Assembly (NCBI GenBank): GCA_002049455.2 | Contig: KV918833.1 | Location: 1 to 64,000, forward strand | Length of the DNA: 64,000 nt | DNA from: Porphyra umbilicalis | Lineage: Eukaryota; Rhodophyta; Bangiophyceae; Bangiales; Bangiaceae | Reading direction: 5' to 3' | Shown: positions 34,709-44,464 of the stretch, piece after piece | Numbering within the stretch: the first letter of the stretch is position 1 | How the letters are laid out: every line of letters starts with the position of its first letter | The notes under the pieces: model-generated | Told to the model about the DNA's origin: nothing | Database searches by the model: none | The model's input: only the letters and a program-made list of their open reading frames with translations | Program-made: the position numbers and the translations under genes

Positions 34709-36780
34709 ATTTCGACCCCGCGCCGGGTGGCCTAGCCTCGCTCCCGGCGCCCAACGGCCTAGAGGCAGCAGCGCGGCGACACCGCACGCGCAAGCACCGA
34801 CGGCGGCTGCCAAGGCCCAGACACACGCCAACGGTGCCGGTCTACGACGCCCTCCGCGCAGCGCTCCCCGAGTGGCGCGCGCTGGGCGCGTCGACCTGGG
34901 TGCTCGACACGATCGAGCACGGCGTCAAGATCGACTGGGTGGACCGTCCCCCCTACTTCCGCTCCAAGGAGTACCCAATGGGGACGGACGACACGGCGTT
35001 CATGACGGGCGAGATTGCGCGCGGGCTACAGGAGGGCTACATCGAGGAAGTAACCTGCCCCCGCAAGATCGCCAACCTGGTCTGCATTTCGTCGGCCTTC
35101 GTCGCCCACACGGGCCACAAGCCACGCGCGGTCTACGATTTGAAGCACCCGAACGAATTTCAAGGGAACGCGGCCTGCAAGTACGAGACGCTGCAGGAGC
35201 TGTCCATGTCGCTGCGCCCCAACGACGCCCTCTTGTCGTGGGACATTCGAGACGCATACCACCACCTCCGCATCCGCCCCGCGGACCGCACGTACCTCGC
35301 GTTTCGGACGCTGGGGCGCGTGTTTGTGCCAATCACCATGCCCTTCGGGCTGCGGGTCGCCCCGCGCACCTGGACCAAGGTGTGCCGGCCCCTGGTGCAG
35401 GAGCTGCGGCGGCTGGGCTTCCGAATTATCGCGTACGTGGACGACTTTGGGGGAGCCCCCCCAGCGCCAGCTGGCGTACCGGCCACGCGGGCGCAGGCAG
35501 TGGCGGCCTTCGACCTGGTGGCCAAGCTACTGGCGCGCCTCGGTCTTTACCTCCACCCCAGGAAGGGCACGCGCGACGGCCCAACGGAGATGCAACTCCT
35601 GGGGCACGTCATCGACACGCGCGCCGGTATCTTCCGGCTCCCGACCGAGCGGGTGAGCAAGACCGCGGCTCTGGCGGCGGGCCTCGCCCGCTACGCCACC
35701 TCCCACGAGCGGTGGGTCAGCTTCAAGGCGCTCCGCCGTTTTTGCGGCACCGCCGTCTCCACCACCCTGTCGGTCCCCGCCGCGCGCCTCCACCTCCGCA
35801 GCCTGTTCAATGCTCTCCAGTTCCGCCACCCGCGGACCGGCGACGCCCGCCTGGGCAACCAGGCGTTCCAAGACCTGCGCTGGTGGGTAGACCTCGACAC
35901 CAACTCCCTGGGCGGCCGGCCTATATGGCCGGGCGCGGCGACGGTGCAAATGGATACGGATGCGTCTGGCGTGGGCTGGGGTGCGGTGCTGGGCGGTTTA
36001 CTGGAGGCCAGGGGCTTCCACGGGACGCTGAGGAGTGGGCTCCACATCAACGTCCTGGAGCTGGGCGCCATCACCCTGGCGCTTCGCTCCTTCCGCGCGG
36101 ACATCCCCCCGGGCACCATCATCCGCCTCCGGACGGACTCAATGGTGGCGCTCGGCGTGCTCAACGCCCAGTCATCACGCTCCCTCGTCCTCATGGAGGA
36201 GTACCGAGCGCTGCACGCCCTCTGCGCGGAGATGGACGTGGAGCTGCGAGCCGAGCATCTCTCTTCGGCCCTGAACGAATGGGCCGATCGGCTCAGTCGG
36301 GAGAACGACTCTACCGTCTGGACGCTCGCGGCCGCGTCCTTTACGAGATTGGACGCCCTGTTCGGGCCACACACGGTGGACCTATTCACCACCGAGCTCG
36401 ACGCCCGATGCCCGAGGTTCTACATCCGATGGGCTGCGCCGGGCACCCTCGGCGTCAACGCCATGGCGCACCGCTGGACGGGGGAGAACGCCTGGGCGAA
36501 CCCCCCCTTCCACATGCTGGGCCCGGTCGTGCACAAGATCATCACCGAGGGCGCCACCGTCACGCTGATCGCACCCGCATGGCGCGCCCAGCCGTGGTGG
36601 CGCCGCGCCACGGAGGCGGCGACGGACTGGTGGCTCCTGCCCGTGACGGACGGCGTCGGCGCACAAGGTACGAGATCGGCGCCGGGGCAACGGCCGCACT
36701 GGCGAACTGCGGTGTTCCGCTTCGCGCCGGTGGAATGCGCAACGACGGCGAGCGATGGGACCACCTCTTCACTCGCCTAG
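34405..36780 (+). CDS. Reverse transcriptase/RNase H of the YR retrotransposon
   Basis: RT core: PRAVYDLKHPNEF, LLSWDIRDAYHHLRIRP, ITMPFGLRVAPRTWTK, and the catalytic box IIAYVDDFGG, followed by KGTRDGPTEMQLLGHVID. RNase H: TDASGVGWG, NVLELGAITLAL, LRTDSMVALGVL, NEWADRLSR. The C-terminal extension VDLFTTELDARCPRFY ... ENAWANPPFHM is characteristic of DIRS/Ngaro polyproteins. The frame is open from 34405, 304 bases inside gag, and has no ATG until about 34979 within the RT itself, so expression as a gag-RT fusion by -1 frameshifting is likely. I see no perfect slippery heptamer. The stop is TAG at 36778-36780, overlapping the recombinase ORF. Confidence 0.9.
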   Translation, partial: RRPPVPLPRRTARDPRLRQDWSRGARLLVRLPHDRSSRRQHCPGRRRPVTGRRSQGRRQQQRSRRGRVRPHRRWRTRWRRRRRRRPRPRRGPRWARRRPRLNFDPAPGGLASLPAPNGLEAAARRHRTRKHRRRLPRPRHTPTVPVYDALRAALPEWRALGASTWVLDTIEHGVKIDWVDRPPYFRSKEYPMGTDDTAFMTGEIARGLQEGYIEEVTCPRKIANLVCISSAFVAHTGHKPRAVYDLKHPNEFQGNAACKYETLQELSMSLRPNDALLSWDIRDAYHHLRIRPADRTYLAFRTLGRVFVPITMPFGLRVAPRTWTKVCRPLVQELRRLGFRIIAYVDDFGGAPPAPAGVPATRAQAVAAFDLVAKLLARLGLYLHPRKGTRDGPTEMQLLGHVIDTRAGIFRLPTERVSKTAALAAGLARYATSHERWVSFKALRRFCGTAVSTTLSVPAARLHLRSLFNALQFRHPRTGDARLGNQAFQDLRWWVDLDTNSLGGRPIWPGAATVQMDTDASGVGWGAVLGGLLEARGFHGTLRSGLHINVLELGAITLALRSFRADIPPGTIIRLRTDSMVALGVLNAQSSRSLVLMEEYRALHALCAEMDVELRAEHLSSALNEWADRLSRENDSTVWTLAAASFTRLDALFGPHTVDLFTTELDARCPRFYIRWAAPGTLGVNAMAHRWTGENAWANPPFHMLGPVVHKIITEGATVTLIAPAWRAQPWWRRATEAATDWWLLPVTDGVGAQGTRSAPGQRPHWRTAVFRFAPVECATTASDGTTSSLA

Positions 36781-37805
36781 TCGGCCCCACGGCCGCCGAC
36801 ACCCACGACCCGGCAGCGGTGACGGCGCTCCTGCGCCGCGGCTATCGGCCCAACACCGAGGCGTCGTACATGTCTAAGTACCGGGCATTTGCCCGCTACT
36901 GCAACGAGCACGGACGCGCGGCGCTCCCAGCCGACCCATCAACTGTCGTTGGATACGTGCTACACGAGCAGCACCGCGGGGCACTCGCACCGCCGTCGCT
37001 CGAGAAGTACATCTCGGCCGTGGCGTCCATCCATCGCATAGCTGCGTACGAGGACCCCACCAAAAGCTTCCTGGTGCGTCTGGCGATCTACGGCTATCGC
37101 TCCTGGGCGCTCGAGGAGCGCGGTGGCGAGCTCGCGCTGCAACGCATGCCGCTACCCGCCGCCTTTATCCTCGGGGTCTGCGACGTGGGCCTGTCCACCC
37201 CCGACGCGCTCTTGCGCGTCCAGTGCGCGGGCCTGGTACTGGGGTTCCTCCTCTTCAACCGTCCCGGCGCCGCCGCCTGTATGCGGCACAAGGACGTGGC
37301 ATTCACGCCGAACGGCATGGAGCTCCAGATCGTCGACTTCAAGCTCGCCCTGCGCACTGGCCGCGAGAGGCACGCGTTCACCGTGCCTATCGACTGCAAC
37401 CCCGACGTGCGCGACAGGCCCGCCGCACTGGTGCGGCTGGTCTGGGAGCAGCACCGCGCTGCCGGCCGGGGCACAGCGGCGTTGCTGTTTGCCGACCCCC
37501 ACCTGCCACCGGAGGTCCGCCTGTTCAACCTCGCCGCCCGTGTCACCAACGTGTGGTTGCGCCGCCTTCTCGGACTGGTGCCTGTGCCTGTGACACTGGG
37601 CGGCATCTACCAAGGCCACTCATTGCGGAGCGGGGCGGCCACCGCGGCGTACTCCATTGGCGTCCCTCTTCCCATGGTGGCCGAGATGCTGGGCCACTCA
37701 TCGATGGAGGTCACCATGCGCTCCTACGTGAAGTCGCGGTTCCGGGCTACCCCGGAGGCCCGGGAGGTGATGGGGAGGTTCCTCCCCTCACATTTCCGAC
37801 TATGA
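36735..37805 (+). CDS. Tyrosine recombinase of the YR retrotransposon
   Basis: 356 aa from ATG 36735 (MRNDGERWDHLF), overlapping the RT ORF by 46 bases in another frame. The N-terminal SAM-like domain is GYRPNTEASYMSKYRAFARYC. Catalytic residues are visible in order: Arg in LLFNRPGAAACMRHKDV, HxxR in YQGHSLRSGAAT, His in EMLGHSSMEVT, and nucleophilic Tyr in MRSYVKSRF. This enzyme would integrate a circular cDNA. The stop TGA at 37803-37805 abuts repeat B1. Confidence 0.9.
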   Translation: MRNDGERWDHLFTRLVGPTAADTHDPAAVTALLRRGYRPNTEASYMSKYRAFARYCNEHGRAALPADPSTVVGYVLHEQHRGALAPPSLEKYISAVASIHRIAAYEDPTKSFLVRLAIYGYRSWALEERGGELALQRMPLPAAFILGVCDVGLSTPDALLRVQCAGLVLGFLLFNRPGAAACMRHKDVAFTPNGMELQIVDFKLALRTGRERHAFTVPIDCNPDVRDRPAALVRLVWEQHRAAGRGTAALLFADPHLPPEVRLFNLAARVTNVWLRRLLGLVPVPVTLGGIYQGHSLRSGAATAAYSIGVPLPMVAEMLGHSSMEVTMRSYVKSRFRATPEAREVMGRFLPSHFRL

Positions 37806-37838
37806 TGGCGCACTCCTTCTCGGCTACCTCACTGGTTA
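37806..37838 (+). repeat. Split direct repeat B1
   Basis: 33 bp, TGGCGCACTCCTTCTCGGCT through CTCACTGGTTA, identical to B2 at 38835-38867. Lies between the recombinase stop codon and A2. Confidence 0.95.
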
Positions 37839-38436
37839 TGTATTTAACGTAGTTTTCGGTGTAACTGGCATGGCTGATTATTTGTCAGCCGGCCGGACGC
37901 GGGCAACTGGCCAGGCGGAGGCGGCTGACGGAGGGGGGCGGCGCGACGCACGGTCGGGGGACCGAGCGGACGCGCGAGACCGAGCGTGGGCGGTGCGTGG
38001 CCGCCAATGGGGGCGGCACGCGACGGCGACGCTCGGGCGGGCGTGGCGCCTCTTTGGGCACCACCGCCCGCGACCGCGGGCAACCACGGTTCTGACACGC
38101 AGCCGCGGCGACGGGCGGCGACGGGCGCGCGGCAATGACGCCCGCTCGCCGCGGCGCCTGCTGGCGGGCGCATCGGGCGCCACGCCCGCGCGCGCGCGCG
38201 CGCGTCGCGCGCCGCGCGCGCGGCGCAGCGCGCGCGCCGGCACCGGCCCCCCTCCCCCAACGGGCGCCCGGGGCGTGCTCCGGGCGCACGCGCAGAGACC
38301 CCTTGCGGCGGCGGGGTGCGGCTTGCCCTGCCGGCGGCGGCCGCGCCAGCGGCCGCAGCCGACTACTTGATGCCGCGCGGCGGCGACCACCCGCCGGCCT
38401 CTACCGGCCGGCAGCGTCCTCGTCTTCTCGCGGCCC
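37839..38436 (+). repeat. Split direct repeat A2
   Basis: 598-bp copy of A1. Directly follows B1, so B1/A2 carries the same junction a circularised element would have. The sequence between A2 and B2 (38437-38834) is unique to the right end and has no ORF I can support. Confidence 0.95.
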
Positions 38437-38834
38437 CGCCCACCCCCCTGGGCACGCACGCACCGAGCGGTGCCCACTGTACATCATGTTCAACCCTCGG
38501 CCTGTACCTGCTGTTTGACTCTACCGCGGCCGCTCCGTTAGCGGCCACGTCCTGTACCTGTTACACACGCTGGTTGCACTTTATCCCCCCCTCTCGGGTG
38601 GGGCGCGACCGCTTGTACTACCTGCTGCATAACCGTGCCGAGGCGGTATGCGCCCATGACTTCTGGCGGCTGGGCAGCACGCCGCATGCCGGCGCGCGTG
38701 ACCCAGCTCGCAGCTCAATGCACTTGCTTCTTCTTCTTCTTGTCTTCCCGCAGGGCCGGCGAAAGCCGGTCAGCCAACCGCATCGGGGGGGTTGGCGTAG
38801 CCTGCATTGGGAATTATTTAAAAATCACGTTTAT

Positions 38835-38867
38835 TGGCGCACTCCTTCTCGGCTACCTCACTGGTTA
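38835..38867 (+). repeat. Split direct repeat B2 (right end of retrotransposon)
   Basis: 33-bp copy of B1 ending CACTGGTTA. The next base, 38868, is the first base of the GGG codon that continues the interrupted RBR gene. Confidence 0.95.
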
Positions 38868-39731
38868 GGGCACCCATACTGCCGCCCATGCCTCGCCGCC
38901 CATTTGCGCACCCGCATAGTCGACGAGTGCCAAGCGACACCGGCATGTCCTCGGCCTGGATGCCGCGCCGTCGCTACGATGGAGGACGTGACTGCCGCGG
39001 GCGGGCCCGACGCGGCGTCCACGGCGCGGCGGCTGCGGTACTTGCGCTCCCTAGCCGCCGCAGTGGGGGACCCGACCGCCCGCTGGTGTGCCAACGAGGG
39101 CTGCCGCGAGCGCCTGCCCCTTGCCGCCTCCAATACCACCGCCGCCGCTGCGGCCGACGGTGGGACGGTAGTGTCGTGCCTTGACTGTGGCCGCCTCAAC
39201 TGTCTTGACTGCGGCGGGGACCACACCGCCGACGGGGTGTGTCCCCTCTCCTCAAGAATGAGCGGCGGCGGCAGGGTCGCGTGCGGGGTGGACCCCCTTT
39301 ACGCCGCCTGGGCGGCCCATCGCGTCGGCGCCTGCTTGACGTGTGGCGCTCACATTGAAAAATCGGGCGGCTGTGACACGGTCGTGTGCGCTGCATGCGG
39401 GCGGGCATTTCGGTGGGCGCCGTTTGGCCGCCTCGAAGCCGTCTCCCCCCCGCGCGTCACCACCCACCGCCTCCGCCGATGGTACCAGGGCCCCCGCTCG
39501 TGCCCCGCGCTTCTCGGCGCGCTCGTCGCGACGGCGATATTAGCCATTTTCGTGAGCCCTTTCTTGTACGGCTTTGTCGTGTGGCCGGTGCGGGTGCTTG
39601 CATCGAGCGGGAAGGGCACGAGCACAAAAGTGAGTATGGGGTTATTACTGGGCCTGTTTGGCGTGCCCATGGCCCTCGCGTCGCTCAAGTGGTCGATAGC
39701 ATTGTGGCGCGCATATTGGTGGAGGCGCTGA
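38868..39731 (+). pseudogene. RBR E3 ubiquitin ligase, 3' part, RNF19/RNF144-like
   Basis: 287 codons continuing from 32772. It supplies the rest of RING1 (GHPYCRPCLAAHLRTRI, ACPRPGC), the IBR (RWCANEGC, VVSCLDCGRLNCLDCGGDH) and RING2 (CLTCGAHIEKSGGCDTVVC then CGRAFRW). The GGC cysteine is the position of the catalytic thioester cysteine of RBR ligases. Two hydrophobic segments follow (ALLGALVATAILAIFVSPFL and MGLLLGLFGVPMALASLKW), so the enzyme is probably anchored in a membrane, as in RNF19/RNF144 types. The intact protein would have about 588 residues. The 3' part has no start codon of its own near the junction. The gene is broken on this haplotype; another allele may be intact. Confidence 0.85.
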
Positions 39732-40674
39732 GCGAAGTGAGGGAGGAAGCAGAGCGGGGTGACAAGCTGCGGGGCCCGAGCTGGACGCGTGTGCAGCCTG
39801 ACCACGACTGCCAGGGCGGCGGCCGGAGGTGGCACGATGATTGAATCCCCCCCCGCCGCCACCGTCGCCGTCGCCGTCGGCGCGCCCGACGACGCACGCG
39901 CCCGCAACGGGCGGCCGTCGGGAGTGAGCGCCTGCAGGGAGGGGCGCAGCGCCTCCCCCCCGCCCTGCCGCCCCGAGCTGCCCGCCACGTAGACGGCCGC
40001 TCCGTCCGACTGTTTCTGATTGTCATTGCTCTCATATGCCCGCCCCTGGTTACCGACGCTCGTGGCCGCCGTCCTTCGCATGACGTCATGACGTCACCAG
40101 AAACAGACTCTGCAAAGAGTGCAGCACCATCCGCTCAGCGTTTCCTTCCCGCTGACCCCCACACCCCTGCCAAAACTCACCTCCGCTCTGTTGCTCGACC
40201 ACCATTGTGAGAACAAAGGTGTATAGATGCTAACGAGCGCTCACCCCTCGCTCTCGCCCCAACAGCGGGTCTTATCAAGCGACCCTCCCCGCCGCACCGC
40301 CGTCGTCGACGGCCGAGTAGCCGGTCGTCGCCGTCGGCCGAGTAGCCGGTCATCTGATGGCGTGTCCGGCGGAGTGGCCGATCGTCTCGCGGCGCCTCAC
40401 TCGTGTGTGCCACTTACTGTGCACACCTCCCCCACTTCACAACCATGACAATCGTTCCCGCCAAGGCCGAGGCACCGACTTCTGCGCAAAAGCACGCCAC
40501 CGCCCTGACGGTGAGCTCCCGCACCGACGGCTCACGTACCACGCAGAAGGCCCTACGGCGGGGCACCGGTCAACGTCAACCACGACTCCTCGCCCCTCCC
40601 AATGACGCTGCCGTCTCCTCCGCGTCGCCCACCGCTGCCCCCCCCCCTATTCCCAGCCTTGGCCGTCCCCTGCC
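39732..40674. other. Intergenic, no supported gene
   Basis: Short ORFs only. A small imperfect duplication of GGCCGAGTAGCCGGTC lies near 40310-40350. The antisense ORF opposite the RBR C-terminus (39350-40081) is a shadow. Confidence 0.4.
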
Positions 40675-41144
40675 TCACTTGCGCACGACCAGCTTCACGT
40701 TACCTGACAGCGCACACGCGCACACGCCCCCCCCCGTCTTGGCGTCGACCCTCACACTGCCAAACGCGCAATACCGCTGCGGCGGCGCGCATGTGACCGC
40801 ACACGTTAGCCCCCCCCCCGGGTGGCACGTGAGCGTGGCGTCGGGCCGCTCCGACACTGCGCAGGCGGTGCCGTCGCGCATCGACGGCGGCCGAGGGGCA
40901 ACGACGACCAGGCGCGGGGACGCCGCCACCTCCTCCCGGCAAGCACACGTGGATAAGACGGCGCCGACGGTCGGGCACGCGTCGGCGGGGGGCCAACGTA
41001 CACGGGGCTGCCGACGCCAAACAGGCGGCCGGCGCACGCGGGGGGGGGGGCGCTTGCGGCGGTGGCAACGAGGACGGTGGCGGTGGTGGCGAGAGACACA
41101 AGGGTGAGCGTGGCGCGGCGCGCCCGACCACGGGGCGGAGCCAT
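40675..41144 (-). CDS. Small Cys-rich secreted protein, predicted
   Basis: ATG at 41144 gives MAPPRGRARRATLTLVSLAT, followed by VLVATAASA, a clear signal-peptide pattern (basic n-region, hydrophobic core, small residues before the cut). The mature part contains CAGRLFGVGSPVYVG, then, after a one-frame change at the six-base run 40987-40992, DACPTVGAVLSTCACREEV, DATLTCHPGGGLTCAVTC, RYCAFGS and CACALSGNVKLVVRK. About ten cysteines suggest a disulphide-rich extracellular domain. I do not recognise the family. The frame change could be a sequencing indel or a short unrecognised intron. Confidence 0.5.
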
Positions 41145-42433
41145 TGCGAGGGGGGAGGGCAAGAGGCAGGGAGGGCACCGCTCAAAGGGCGACGTGTAAG
41201 AGCGTGCGAGCAACGGAGACGCAGCTGCCCCGGGGTTTCCGCGACGGGCAAGGACCCCAAAAAGTGTCAGCGAAAGACCGGGACGCGAGATTACGACAGC
41301 GACGGGGGAGGGGTTGGGGAATGAAAGTGGACGTCAATGCTGTGACGGGCACAAGAGATATGTTCAAAAAGCCGGGACACCGCATTGGCGTCAAAGCACC
41401 CTCAAGGTCAAGGCGTCCGTTCCACACCCGAGCAAGTGACGCCGTTCCCCACAAGTAGTGCGCGCAACGTCGTCTACTCCCACCCCCGAGGGCGCCACGC
41501 ATGTGCCCTACGGGTAAACTTTCCTGGATATCCAGCCGGCTCAAAATGCTTCAGTTTGACAGCCACAGGTGATGTGTTGGGGCTGCATCATCCAAGTTTG
41601 TCCGCTGCGTTTCGGTCGCGAGGGCACATCGATGGCACAAGATCCGGGAAAAAAACTGGATCAGATGGGACTCTGATTGGTTCACAACACTTCTCGCGTC
41701 ACTGTCAGCCTCGTCTTGATTAGGCGTCGTTGCTCCATAATGCACACGCTTACAGCTTTTGTACCGCAATCGCGTTTATTCATCCTATTAATAATAGCGC
41801 CATGAATGGCGATCGAGTACCACTATGGTGCTTTGCGAAATTCTGTCCAGGTTGAGTTTCGCATAGTTTGCAGGAACATAATGTGGACCGACGGCAGACC
41901 ACACCCGAGAGGATCTCTGCCAATTGGAAGCGTGTTTAGTCGGGATGATGGTCTCTGCGTCTCGGGAGGGCCGTCTCGTCGTCGGCCCTGTCGCAAAGCC
42001 CTCTTCTCCCCGCTCTACGCCCCCCTGGACGCGCTTTCCAGGCGAGTGCCACAGCTGCTGTCCCCGGTACCGGCCAGATGGGCCGCAGCCATACCTGAAA
42101 CATGCTCACACGTGGGCGTCTGCTTCAGGACTGTCCACGGGCACTAGCAAGTGGGGTGGTTGATCTCGCGCTTGGCCCTCTCCAATGAGATCCGTCGAGG
42201 TGATTGCCGTCGTCGTGCCCATTGCTTCGTCCGCCGCCCGAGGACGTGTTTTGTGTCGCTGCTCTTTGACAAAAGTCGTGCATGTGCGAAAGTCGTTGAA
42301 TCTACTCTCGACCGTCACCGCAAGGCCTTCTTCACGAACGGCCGCGACGAGCCCGGACAAAACGCGGCGGATCAAGCTCTCGTGCCTTTTGACCCTCTCC
42401 CCCCGCCACGCGCCCCCTACCACCCGTCCCACG
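41145..42433. other. Intergenic, no supported gene
   Basis: No conserved ORF. AT-rich around 41550-41900 (including TTATTCATCCTATTAATAAT near 41775), possibly an old transposon remnant. Confidence 0.35.
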
Positions 42434-43741
42434 ATGGGGCGCTGCGGCGTTTGCCACTACCTGAGCCCCGTGGGGGTCAAGGGTCACACTGCCCGCACAT
42501 GTCCGATCAACCAAGTCGAGTGTCGCCACGGTCTACCCGTCGGCCACCCCTTTAGGAAGGTGGGCCAATGTGTGCTTGGCGGCTGCATCCACAAGGAGAC
42601 GTGCACGTCGTGCGGTGACACTGGGCATCTGTTGGGCACCCAGAAGCTGACGGAGGCGCGCTACAGATTCAATGACATGGGCAACATCGTGCCCAAGCAG
42701 AACAAGAAGGCGCTGACCACAGCCGACTTTGTCTGCACCAAGATGACGCAAGCAGCCATCAACACCCTCGTTGCCAATTCCAACAACGCCTCCACGGCGT
42801 CCGACCACGTCAAGATCAAGCGTCGCGAGTCCGTGTCGCGCCTCAGAGGCAACGTCAACGCCGCGCGCATCGACGTGGAAGGGACGATTGAGCTGATGGA
42901 GGAGATGGGCAGCGACGCCGCTCTCCTGAGTTTGGTCAACAAGCCGGTGTTCAAGTCGCTGGTGAACCACGCCCACCTGGGAGCGTTCGAAGCGGAAAAG
43001 AAGGCCGCGGAAGCCGCAGAGAGCGATGTTGACGACGAGGCGTCCTGCGACGACTCGGCGGAGCTGTCTGTGGGCGTTGAAGAGAATGGAGGTGGGGATG
43101 GCAAGACGGAGAAGAAGGGGAAGGGAAAGGCGGTGTACCGCGGCCCTTCGGCGCGCCGCATCAACAAGTACGCGGAAGCGGTCATCAAGGGGCGCCGCTT
43201 GTCGAAGTCGAAGGCGCCGCGCAAGCTGACCAAGTGCTCGGAGATGCAGACCCAAGAGGTGCGTAAGTCCCTCACAGCATCAGAACAGGGGAATCGTGCG
43301 TCTGGTGCGTCCGGTTCGGTCGTGTCGGTGCCCGTGCTATGGGATGATAGCAGCGCCGATGTCTCTACACGCTGGCCGTCTGGCACGCGCGCACTCTACT
43401 CGAACATGCTCCCTATGTTTGCCTCACCGGTGTTTGGGGCATACACGCCGCTGCAGGTTGCGCACCTCGTGCTCGAGAAGGTGACGCAGAGCCCCATGGC
43501 GCAGACTGAGATGGAGCTGGCTGGCTGTGTGGTCAAGGCGGCCGTCGACCGGCACGTACGCGGATACACGCTCGCGTCAGGCGCTCTGAGTGCCGCGCAC
43601 GTCTCCGAGTGGCTGTGCTCGAGTATGCCGGCTCCCATGCAGTCGGCGATGCTGACCGGTGTGGCACAGGCCATCCTAAGCATTGTCATCGAGTTCAAGG
43701 CGCAGTCTGAGGCACCGGCAGGTCCTGCGGCGCGCTCTTAG
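42434..43741 (+). CDS. Zinc-knuckle protein of unknown function, 435 aa
   Basis: Begins MGRCGVCHYLSPVGVKGHTARTCP, a CxxC...HxxxxC knuckle like those in plant transposon and FAR1/MuDR-associated proteins. A second cluster (CLGGCIHKETCTSCGDTGH) follows. The middle is charged: DVEGTIELMEEMGSDAALL, an acidic stretch (ESDVDDEASCDDSAEL) and a Lys/Arg-rich, possibly nuclear-targeting stretch (GKGKAVYRGPSARRINKYAE, GRRLSKSKAPRKL). The C-terminal 130 residues look folded and helical (LYSNMLPMFASPVFGAYTPL, SAAHVSEWLCSSM). The open frame extends upstream to 42185 without protein-like content, so ATG 42434 is chosen. No intron. It is either a host nuclear factor or a domesticated transposon protein; I cannot choose. 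Confidence 0.6.
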   Translation: MGRCGVCHYLSPVGVKGHTARTCPINQVECRHGLPVGHPFRKVGQCVLGGCIHKETCTSCGDTGHLLGTQKLTEARYRFNDMGNIVPKQNKKALTTADFVCTKMTQAAINTLVANSNNASTASDHVKIKRRESVSRLRGNVNAARIDVEGTIELMEEMGSDAALLSLVNKPVFKSLVNHAHLGAFEAEKKAAEAAESDVDDEASCDDSAELSVGVEENGGGDGKTEKKGKGKAVYRGPSARRINKYAEAVIKGRRLSKSKAPRKLTKCSEMQTQEVRKSLTASEQGNRASGASGSVVSVPVLWDDSSADVSTRWPSGTRALYSNMLPMFASPVFGAYTPLQVAHLVLEKVTQSPMAQTEMELAGCVVKAAVDRHVRGYTLASGALSAAHVSEWLCSSMPAPMQSAMLTGVAQAILSIVIEFKAQSEAPAGPAARS

Positions 43742-44464
43742 AGCGCTCCAGCGAACGAGAATAGCGCAGCTCGCTCACCCTCTTTCCGCATGACGGCGTT
43801 CCGGTGCCCGTTGGCCCGGACTGTCGTACAGGGGCCCCGGTAGGTTTTGTAGGTAGGTAGACATGCCGCCCGTGCGCGACATCCCGTGCGTGCTGCAGAC
43901 GTAAAATTGCCTCACTGCTCGTCAAGCGGTGCAGAGTTGCGGGGACGAGCATGGCCGGTCAGAGGCAAAAAAAAGGCGGGGACAGTGCGATCTCAACTCA
44001 TGGTGAGGTGCCTGCAGGTCATAAGTTCATGCTTCTGCGGTAACGCTGCCAATATCTAGGTTTCTCGAGAAGTATCTGAGCTCACGGCCACTGTGTGGCG
44101 CTCAGTCTCATGACTGGCGCCTGCCATGACTCCTCCTAGGGCACTATGCCACCCAGTGGTCGCGCAAACTCGTTGTGCCAAAAGCAATGGCGACGGAGGC
44201 CATGGATCGCACCTTGTCGCAAGCCATCGCCGCACAATCGCTCAGCTCCCCACCGTCGAGTGTGGCCTGCCCCCGTTTTTCCGCCGCTGTACCCCACATT
44301 GCGTCAGCTCGCCTGCCGCTGTTGTGACTCTTTCGTGACTCTTGCCGCCCCCGCCTGCCAAAGGCACATCAACCTTGAGTGCCTCCGTCGAGCTTCTGAG
44401 TATGAGCTCCTCGCGGTTTCCCCCACCGTTCGCGCCGATGCGCCTGTTGCTGCTGTGAGAACAG
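43742..44464. other. Intergenic, no supported gene
   Basis: Contains the promoter region of the ePHD gene. No motif that I can support. Confidence 0.3.

Larger units (their letters stand above)
32773..38867 (+). mobile_element. Tyrosine-recombinase (DIRS-order, Ngaro/PAT-like) retrotransposon, 6,095 bp
   Basis: A complete element with split direct repeats in the order A1 (32773-33370), ORFs, B1 (37806-37838), A2 (37839-38436), unique tail, B2 (38835-38867). ORFs: gag-like (33470-34708), RT/RNase H (open from 34405, ends 36780), tyrosine recombinase (36735-37805). There is no target-site duplication and no integrase or protease of the LTR type, as expected for integration of a circular intermediate by a tyrosine recombinase. 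The B1/A2 join would provide the circle junction sequence (GGTTA next to TGTATTTAAC). No methyltransferase domain is seen, and the repeats are direct rather than inverted, so Ngaro/PAT-like fits better than DIRS1-like. The element is inserted inside an RBR ligase gene. The two A copies look identical, indicating a young insertion. Confidence 0.9.

Noticed and set aside
32773-38867. LTR retrotransposon interpretation of the 598-bp repeats
   Set aside because: There is no aspartic protease or DDE integrase; a tyrosine recombinase is present, repeats are A-B split type, and no target duplication exists.
39350-40081. 243-codon minus ORF opposite the RBR C-terminus
   Set aside because: Antisense shadow of conserved RING2 and membrane segments.
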